Source: Verrucomicrobiia bacterium
Lineage (GTDB): Bacteria; Verrucomicrobiota; Verrucomicrobiia; Limisphaerales; JADLHS01
Direction: 5' to 3'
Length of the DNA: 64,000 nt
Assembly: GCA_023953615.1 (NCBI GenBank)
Contig: JAMLJH010000002.1
Location: forward strand, 1,382,375 to 1,446,374
Shown: positions 63,899-64,000 of the stretch, piece after piece
How positions within the stretch are numbered: the first letter of the stretch is position 1
Layout: each line of letters opens with the position of its first letter
The notes under the pieces: model-generated
What the model saw: only the letters and a program-made list of their open reading frames with translations
Databases searched by the model: none
What the model was told of the DNA's origin: nothing
Translations under genes and position numbers: made by a program

Positions 63899-64000
63899 CG
63901 GTCTGTCTCGACACGAACGTCTTTCTGCAAATCTTCGGGCGCAAGCAGCCCTATCATCAGATTCTCCGCGCCCTGCTGGAGGGGCGGCTGACGTTGGCGG
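63895..64000 (+). CDS. PIN-domain toxin (partial, leaves the window)
   Basis: 35 codons are visible from the ATG overlapping the antitoxin stop: MTVCLDTNVFLQIFGRKQPY, HQILRALLEGRLTLA. VCLDTNVFLQ carries the first catalytic Asp of PIN nucleases, and the layout fits the 'putative toxin component, PIN family' group. These toxins cleave RNA. The rest lies to the right of the window. Confidence 0.75.
   Translation, partial: MTVCLDTNVFLQIFGRKQPYHQILRALLEGRLTLA

Overview
The window looks like chromosomal DNA of a Verrucomicrobiota bacterium, probably the Limisphaerales/Pedosphaerales branch (subdivision 3). GC is high, in the upper fifties by eye. The content fits: a secreted FG-GAP/VCBS protein, a DUF4838 protein, RHS fragments, a type II secretion pseudopilin operon, ATGA/GTGA-coupled genes, and a LemA protein with a long N-terminal extension. 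The assignment rests on gene content, not on a database search.

Layout. (1) 1-6.2 kb: a minus-strand run (ATP-grasp-like protein, MarC, and a serine hydrolase fused to a NamZ/DUF1343 domain that runs off the left edge), a membrane dipeptidase and a divergent secreted alpha/beta hydrolase, which together suggest cell-wall or peptide processing. (2) 6.3-8.5 kb: two Wza-like polysaccharide export proteins. (3) 8.8-13.9 kb: rpoD, tRNA-Ile2(CAU), then a decayed island bounded by a repeat of the tRNA 3' end and holding only a 5'-truncated hsdR. (4) 13.9-25.4 kb: pta, a BioD-like/DRTGG partner, hisC, argA, rho, a three-domain phosphatase-RpiB-serine hydroxymethyltransferase fusion, and a Ski2-like helicase. 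(5) 25.4-43.2 kb: lepB-lepA, a 14-repeat FG-GAP protein, htpG, secreted proteins, hemX-hemA-hemC, an SDR and a DUF4838 protein. (6) 43.3-47.95 kb: an accessory array of three RHS-tip cassettes. (7) 48.0-55.5 kb: an eight-gene minus-strand operon gspF-H-I-J-K, xerD-like, glycerate kinase, FIST. (8) 55.5-59.4 kb: larE, LemA, PII and a small secreted protein. (9) 59.5-61.0 kb: a complete ISKra4-like insertion sequence with perfect inverted repeats, a 9-bp target duplication and an A9 slippery site. (10) 61.4-64 kb: an ABC-F ATPase and a toxin-antitoxin pair whose antitoxin has an in-frame stop and whose PIN toxin leaves the window.

The most unusual items are the RHS-tip array (shared 5' and 3' repeats around unrelated payloads, each ending in a gene with an export signal or membrane anchor), the low-molecular-weight phosphatase-RpiB-GlyA fusion whose RpiB part has lost key catalytic residues, and the island whose truncated hsdR begins inside an antisense copy of the tRNA 3' end.

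Most other genes are ordinary housekeeping or secreted proteins. Several long open frames opposite rho, lepA, glyA, htpG and hsdR are antisense shadows and are omitted.
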